Translations under genes and position numbers: made by a program
Notes under the pieces: model-generated
Seen by the model: the letters and a program-made list of their open reading frames with translations, nothing else
The model's database searches: none
What the model was told of the DNA's origin: nothing
Assembly (NCBI GenBank): GCA_035570235.1
Contig: DATMML010000012.1
Coordinates: 62,001 to 126,000 of the forward strand
DNA length: 64,000 bases
DNA from: Vicinamibacteria bacterium
GTDB lineage: Bacteria; Acidobacteriota; Vicinamibacteria; Fen-336
Direction: 5' to 3'
Shown here: in pieces, positions 60,042 to 64,000 of the stretch
Layout of the letters: the number at the start of each line of letters is the position of its first letter
Position numbering within the stretch: position 1 is the stretch's first letter

Positions 60042-61409
60042 GTGGCCGTTCCCCGGAGCGAGCTCGGCCGCAAGGTGATCCACATCGGGTGCGTGGGGTT
60101 CGCCTTCCTCCTTCGGGACATGACCCCCGGGGAAGCGGCCCTGATGGCGGTGGCAGCCTTCCTCTTCAACTGGCAGGTGCTGCCCCGCATCGGCGGGAAG
60201 AGCCTCTGGCGGGATGCGGACCGCGAACGCGGTTACCCGGGGGGCATCCTTCTTTATCCGCTCGCGGTTCTGGGTCTCATCCTCTGGTTCTGGCATTCCC
60301 TCCCCCTCGCCGCCGCCGCCTGGGGCATCCTGGCCTTGGGCGACGGCATGGCCTCTCTGGTCGGCCAGGCCCTGGGCGGACCGCGCCTGCCTTGGAACCC
60401 CGCGAAGGGATGGGCGGGCTCCTTCGCCTTCGTAGTCTTCGGCACCCTGGCCGCGGCCGTGCTCCTGGCTTGGACGGCCCGCCTTCCCCTGGACCTCCAC
60501 GCCTGGCACGCGGGGCGGACGCTTGGGGTGAGCCTCGCCGCCGCCCTTTTGTGCGCTCTCGTGGAGTCCGTGCCCACGACCCTCGACGACAACCTGACCG
60601 TGCCCCTGGCCGCGGCTCTCGCCCTTCCCCTCTTCGCCACCGCGGACCCCTCCCTGCTTCTGGGCGACCCCGACCTGCTGCCCCGTGCCCTCCTCGGCCT
60701 TGGCCTGAACGGAGCCTTGGCCCTCGTCTCCTTCTGGGCGCGCGCCATCGACATCCCTGGGGCCGTGTCGGGGCTCGTGATCGGAACCACCATCACCACC
60801 GCGCTGGGCCTGCCCTTCTTGGCCTTGTTGGTGGTCTTCTTCCTCCTGGGGAGCGCGGCCACCCGCCTGGGCTACGCGCGCAAGGCGGGGCGGGGGATCG
60901 CGCAGGAGCGGGGCGGGGTGCGGGGCTGGCGGCACGCCTGGGCCAACGGGGGGGTCCCCGCGTTTCTGGCCCTCATGGCCGGGCTCGCCCCGGGGGGTCT
61001 GCGCGACCTGCTCATCCTGGCCTACGCCGCCGCCGTGGCCACCGCCGCCGCCGACACCTGCTCATCCGAGGTGGGCAAGGCCTACGGCCGGCGCACGTTC
61101 CTTATGACGACCCTTCGCCCGGTGCCCCCCGGCACGGAGGGGGCGGTGAGCATGGAGGGGACGCTGGGTGGGTTGGGGGGGGCCATGATCGTGGCCGGGG
61201 TGGGGGTGGCCCTGGGCCTCTACGGCTGGGCCTCCGCTGGTCTCGTGTGCCTGGCAGGCGCGCTTGGGAACCTCGCCGAGAGCCTGATCGGCTCCGCGGG
61301 CGTGCGCCGGGGCTGGATGGGGAACGATCTCCTGAACGCCGTCAACACCGCGATCGGAGCGGGCCTGGCCGTTCTCTTCGTGGCCGCCGCGTCCTGGGCA
61401 AAGCTCTAA
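60042..61409 (+). CDS. Fusion of VTE5/SEC59-like polyprenol kinase and DUF92 (VTE6-like) polyprenyl-phosphate kinase
   Basis: A 455-residue membrane protein with two kinase folds. Residues 1-215 match the phytol/dolichol/DGK1-type CTP-dependent kinase family: SELGRKVIHIGCVGF (6-20), LGDGMASLVGQALGG with NPAKGWAGSFAF (99-130), and ESVPTTLDDNLTVPL (175-189). Residues 225-455 match DUF92: SAATRLGYARKAG (271-283), WANGGVPAFLAL, AAADTCSSEVGKAYG (336-349), GTEGAVSMEGTLGG and GNLAESLIGSAG to NDLLNAVNTAIGAG (409-441). In plants VTE5 makes phytyl-phosphate and VTE6 (DUF92) makes phytyl-diphosphate. This protein may do both steps on a bacterial prenol (inference). The GTG start is two bases after the previous stop. 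Confidence 0.84.
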   Translation: MAVPRSELGRKVIHIGCVGFAFLLRDMTPGEAALMAVAAFLFNWQVLPRIGGKSLWRDADRERGYPGGILLYPLAVLGLILWFWHSLPLAAAAWGILALGDGMASLVGQALGGPRLPWNPAKGWAGSFAFVVFGTLAAAVLLAWTARLPLDLHAWHAGRTLGVSLAAALLCALVESVPTTLDDNLTVPLAAALALPLFATADPSLLLGDPDLLPRALLGLGLNGALALVSFWARAIDIPGAVSGLVIGTTITTALGLPFLALLVVFFLLGSAATRLGYARKAGRGIAQERGGVRGWRHAWANGGVPAFLALMAGLAPGGLRDLLILAYAAAVATAAADTCSSEVGKAYGRRTFLMTTLRPVPPGTEGAVSMEGTLGGLGGAMIVAGVGVALGLYGWASAGLVCLAGALGNLAESLIGSAGVRRGWMGNDLLNAVNTAIGAGLAVLFVAAASWAKL

Positions 61410-61420
61410 GCGGGGCCTCG

Positions 61421-62332
61421 ATGAGCAAGGTCAAGGCCTACCTCGACCTCGCCCGCCCCTTCACCCTCCTGCCCCCGGCCCTGGGTGTCCTGAGCGGGGC
61501 GGTGACGGCCTGGGGCGCGGGCGGGACTCGGCCCCCTCTCACCCTCTCCCTGATACAGCCCGTCCTCTACGGCACCCTCATGGCCGCGGTCCTCAACACG
61601 GCCAGCAACGCCATCAACCAGATCTACGACCTCAACATCGACCGGGTGAACAAGCCGAAGCGGCCGCTGCCCAGCGGCACCCTCACCACGAGCGAAGCCT
61701 GGGGCCTGACCCTCGCCTCCTTCGCGGTGGCCTGGGTGCTGGCCTGGCTCGCCGCTCCGCAAGGGCGCCACGAGTGCTTCTACATCGTTCTCTTCACGAG
61801 CGTCCTGGTCTGGGCTTATTCCGCTCCCCCCCTGAGGACCAAGCGCCACGGGGTCTGGGCCAACGTCACCATTGCGATTCCGCGGGGGTTGCTCCTCAAA
61901 GTGGCGGGCTGGTCCACGGTGAAGACCATCCTAGGCGTGGAGCCGTGGTACATCGGGGCCATCTTCGGCCTCTTCGTCCTGGGCGCTTCCTCCACCAAAG
62001 ACTTTGCGGACATCGAAGGGGACCGGGCGGACGGCTGCCAGACCCTCCCCATCCTCTACGGGGTGAAGAAGGCGGCCTGGATGATCACGCCGTTCTTCGT
62101 CTTTCCCTTCCTGCTCATTCCCATCGGGGTGTGGCGGGGGATCCTCACCGGGGACCCGTCGCTCCTCCTGATCCTGGGCCCCGCCCTCGTCGGCTACGGG
62201 ATCTACACGAGCTACTTGCTGGTGCGCAAGCCGGAGGAGCTCGCCTTCACCGAGAACCACCCGTCCTGGACGCACATGTATCTAATGATGATGGTGGCCC
62301 AGCTGGGGTTCGCCTTGGCTTATATTTTCTAG
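61421..62332 (+). CDS. UbiA-superfamily prenyltransferase
   Basis: A 303-residue enzyme with about nine helices. The first Asp-rich motif is NQIYDLNIDRVNKP (N66, D70, D74) and the second is KDFADIEGDRADG (D194, D197, D201). Both hold magnesium and the prenyl diphosphate. The motifs resemble homogentisate prenyltransferase, chlorophyll synthase and digeranylgeranylglyceryl-phosphate synthase more than UbiA or MenA themselves; the acceptor cannot be read from sequence. It starts 11 bases after the kinase fusion, which could supply its diphosphate substrate. A hairpin follows its stop. Confidence 0.86.
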   Translation: MSKVKAYLDLARPFTLLPPALGVLSGAVTAWGAGGTRPPLTLSLIQPVLYGTLMAAVLNTASNAINQIYDLNIDRVNKPKRPLPSGTLTTSEAWGLTLASFAVAWVLAWLAAPQGRHECFYIVLFTSVLVWAYSAPPLRTKRHGVWANVTIAIPRGLLLKVAGWSTVKTILGVEPWYIGAIFGLFVLGASSTKDFADIEGDRADGCQTLPILYGVKKAAWMITPFFVFPFLLIPIGVWRGILTGDPSLLLILGPALVGYGIYTSYLLVRKPEELAFTENHPSWTHMYLMMMVAQLGFALAYIF

Positions 62333-62333
62333 C

Positions 62334-62356
62334 CGCCCTCGCTGCAGGGGAGGGCG
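62334..62356 (+). terminator. Hairpin after the lptD-ubiA operon
   Basis: A perfect 7-base-pair stem, CGCCCTC and GAGGGCG, with a 9-base loop begins one base after the UbiA stop codon. There is no T tract, so termination is plausible rather than certain. Confidence 0.4.
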
Positions 62357-62375
62357 CGAGACAGGGGGGCCGCTG

Positions 62376-63170
62376 GTGTCCATAACGTATGGACTGGACC
62401 AAAGCTGGTACGGCGAACGGGATCGGCTCCGATCCCTATCCGTGCTCTTCGACCCGACCACCCTGGAGTTCTGCGGGCGCTCCGGGCTGCGCGAAGGCGC
62501 GCACGTGCTGGAACTCGGCGCAGGTGCCGGCAGCGTTGCCGAAGCAATGGCGGACCGAGTTGGGTCTAGCGGCCGCGTCGTGGCCGTCGACCGCGACACC
62601 CGGTTCCTCAGAGACCTCGCCGACCGCGTCGAGGTGCGGGAGATGGACTTGCTGCGCGAGCCGCTGCCCTCCGGTCCCTTCGATCTCGTCCACGCCCGGC
62701 TGCTCCTCGGACACCTCGGTGATCCCCTGCCCGTGCTCAAGCGATGGGTCGGAGTGCTGAGGCCTGGCAGCTGGCTCGTCGTGGAGGATCTCGATACCGC
62801 CGGTTGCGACGAGTCGATCCCTCCGGCCGCGGGCTTTTCGGTTGTGGCCAGAGCGCTGTTCGACGAGCTGGCCCGCCGTGGCTTCGATCAGCGCCTCGGC
62901 CTTCGCTTGCCCGCGCTGCTCTCCGACGCGGGGCTCGAGGCCGTTGAGGCAATCACCATTCGGCCGCGGAAGCGAGGGGATGTCGCGAACGGCCTGCCCG
63001 CCTGGGATCTCTTCGGCGCCCAGGTGGCGCCGGCGCTCCTTGCCGGGGGGCGAGTCACGCCGGAGGAGCATGCCGAGTTCACGCGGGTCACGCACGATCC
63101 CGCTACGTGGCTCGGAATGCCTGCGCTCACGACCGCGCGCGGTCGGCGACCGACCGTGGCTTCGTCGTAA
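62376..63170 (+). CDS. Class I SAM-dependent methyltransferase
   Basis: A 264-residue methyltransferase. The SAM-binding motif I is VLELGAGAGSVAEAM (about 44-58), motif II is VVAVDRDTRFL, and the later motifs are FDLVHARLLLGHL and VLRPGSWLVVEDLD. The C-terminal part has no specific signature; related proteins methylate quinones, lipids or antibiotics. A role in modifying the product of the UbiA enzyme is possible but rests only on neighbourhood. The GTG at 62376 has a poor ribosome site, so translation could start further in. Confidence 0.8.
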   Translation: MSITYGLDQSWYGERDRLRSLSVLFDPTTLEFCGRSGLREGAHVLELGAGAGSVAEAMADRVGSSGRVVAVDRDTRFLRDLADRVEVREMDLLREPLPSGPFDLVHARLLLGHLGDPLPVLKRWVGVLRPGSWLVVEDLDTAGCDESIPPAAGFSVVARALFDELARRGFDQRLGLRLPALLSDAGLEAVEAITIRPRKRGDVANGLPAWDLFGAQVAPALLAGGRVTPEEHAEFTRVTHDPATWLGMPALTTARGRRPTVASS

Positions 63171-63171
63171 A

Positions 63172-63198
63172 CCCTTCCCCAGGGGCGAGGAACGGGTC
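63172..63198. terminator. Imperfect hairpin between convergent methyltransferase and grpE
   Basis: ACCCTTCC and GGAACGGGT pair over eight bases with a one-base bulge and lie between the two stop codons (63170 and 63200), where a shared terminator is expected. Confidence 0.35.
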
Positions 63199-63199
63199 G

Positions 63200-63994
63200 C
63201 TAGCGCTTCTTCTCGGGCTTCGCGGGTGGGGGGGCGGCAAAGAGGCTCCGGAGCATCTCCTCGTCGAGAGGTGTGGTCTCCGCCGCCGGCTCGGCGGGGA
63301 GGCCCGCACGAGCCTGCGCCTCTCGCTCCGTGCGCTCGATGATCTCTTCCAAAGAGCGCTCGGAGTCCAGCTCCGGCGCCTGCAGGGGGGTGGCCTCGGG
63401 GGCCGCGATCTCCGCCTCCCCGATGAGGGCGCCCGCGGGTGTTTCCGCCTCGGTCGCCGCGCCTCCATATTCCCCCACTATCACCCGCGAGACCCGGGCG
63501 ACCTTGCCGTTCAGGCGGTAGCCGCGCAAGAGCTCCTTCACCACCAGGTGATGGTGCTCGGGCTCGGTCACCTTGCGGGTCTCGACCGCCTCGCTGTAGT
63601 TGGGGTCGTAGGGGAGGCCGATCACGGGGATGCGCTCCAGGCCCTCGTCCTGCAGCGTCTGCAGAAGCTCGGTCCGGACCAGGATGAGCCCCTCGATGAG
63701 GGGGTTCCCGGCGTAGGTCTGCTCTGCGGCCGCTAGCGCGCGGTCCATGTTGTCGAGGATGTTGATGAACTTCAGCAGCAGGCGCTCGCGCCGCTGGTCG
63801 AAGCGCCGCTCGAGGTTTCGGGTGATCCGGTCCCGGTACCCCTCATTGTCGGTCTTGACCTGGCGGTAGGCGGCCAGGACCTCGGCCAGACGGTCTTCGG
63901 CCAGCTTGGCCCGGCGAAAGTAAGCCTGGACCGCCTCCGGATCGGCGGACAATTCCTCGGCGGGGGCCAGGTGCCCGGCCTTGCCTCCCGACAC
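63200..63994 (-). CDS. grpE: GrpE nucleotide exchange factor with C-terminal extension (5' end near the window edge)
   Basis: A protein of at least 264 residues. Residues 20-75 form the long coiled coil typical of GrpE, followed by the GrpE core (LLLKFINILDNMDRALAAAE to GLPYDPNYSEAVETRKV and VKELLRGYRLNGKVARVSRVIVGEY, about 73-175). GrpE makes DnaK release ADP. The last 85 residues are an acidic, Glu/Ala/Pro-rich tail absent from standard GrpE (SLEEIIERTEREAQARAG, LDEEMLRSLF) and may mediate extra contacts. The GTG at 63994 is a possible start, but the frame stays open to the window edge, so the true start may lie outside. Confidence 0.86.
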   Translation of the reverse strand: MSGGKAGHLAPAEELSADPEAVQAYFRRAKLAEDRLAEVLAAYRQVKTDNEGYRDRITRNLERRFDQRRERLLLKFINILDNMDRALAAAEQTYAGNPLIEGLILVRTELLQTLQDEGLERIPVIGLPYDPNYSEAVETRKVTEPEHHHLVVKELLRGYRLNGKVARVSRVIVGEYGGAATEAETPAGALIGEAEIAAPEATPLQAPELDSERSLEEIIERTEREAQARAGLPAEPAAETTPLDEEMLRSLFAAPPPAKPEKKR

Positions 63995-64000
63995 CCCGAC

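Overview
This is high-G+C DNA from a diderm bacterium, most likely Acidobacteriota (inference). The clues are two large TonB-dependent receptors of the Oar type with an N-terminal carboxypeptidase-regulatory-like domain, which is typical of that phylum, an LptD homologue, an RND/TolC efflux set and compact same-strand operons. Genes fill almost the whole window. I see no rRNA, tRNA, CRISPR array, transposase or prophage gene.

Layout. 1-2.0 kb (minus): the start of an archease gene cut by the window edge, a PLP aminotransferase and an HTH-TOBE regulator. 2.1-8.0 kb: an Oar-like receptor, a small molybdopterin-domain protein and a porin, with a near-consensus Pho box upstream of the porin. 8.4-14.0 kb (minus): an RND efflux operon. 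14.7-19.8 kb (plus): pstSCAB-phoU-phoB. 20.0-24.0 kb: a second Oar-like receptor and an alpha/beta hydrolase. 24.1-27.3 kb (minus): a lyase, a sodium:solute symporter and a 50-residue membrane protein. 27.5-37.0 kb: an ILVBL/HACL2-like ThDP enzyme, a beta-propeller/CehA-type fusion, and three membrane proteins of the GT39, YfhO and GT87 types. 37.0-39.8 kb: DinB and a membrane-bound spermidine-synthase-like protein. 39.8-45.6 kb: a polyphosphate island (SixA and CHAD on minus; Ppx-HD, Ppk1 and DUF309 on plus). 46.0-51.6 kb (minus): phoB-phoR-DUF47-PiT and a beta-lactamase-fold/rhodanese protein. 51.7-55.7 kb: an SDR, IspH, a Thr-dehydratase-like enzyme and FabI. 55.8-62.3 kb (plus): lptD, two SDRs, a polyprenol-kinase/DUF92 fusion and a UbiA prenyltransferase, packed end to end. 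62.4-64 kb: a methyltransferase and GrpE.

How the genes work together. Phosphate is the main theme. A high-affinity ABC importer and a low-affinity PiT importer each have their own PhoU-like protein and PhoB-like regulator, and only one PhoR is present. A polyphosphate synthesis and breakdown island lies between them, and the porin with the Pho box may be the outer-membrane part. The second theme is isoprenoid and envelope metabolism. The fusion protein at 60042-61409 carries the two kinase folds of plant VTE5 and VTE6, which turn a prenyl alcohol into its diphosphate, and the next gene is a UbiA enzyme that would use such a diphosphate. That module sits in what looks like one operon with lptD.

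All calls come from reading the sequence and from knowledge of protein families. No database search or folding program was run.
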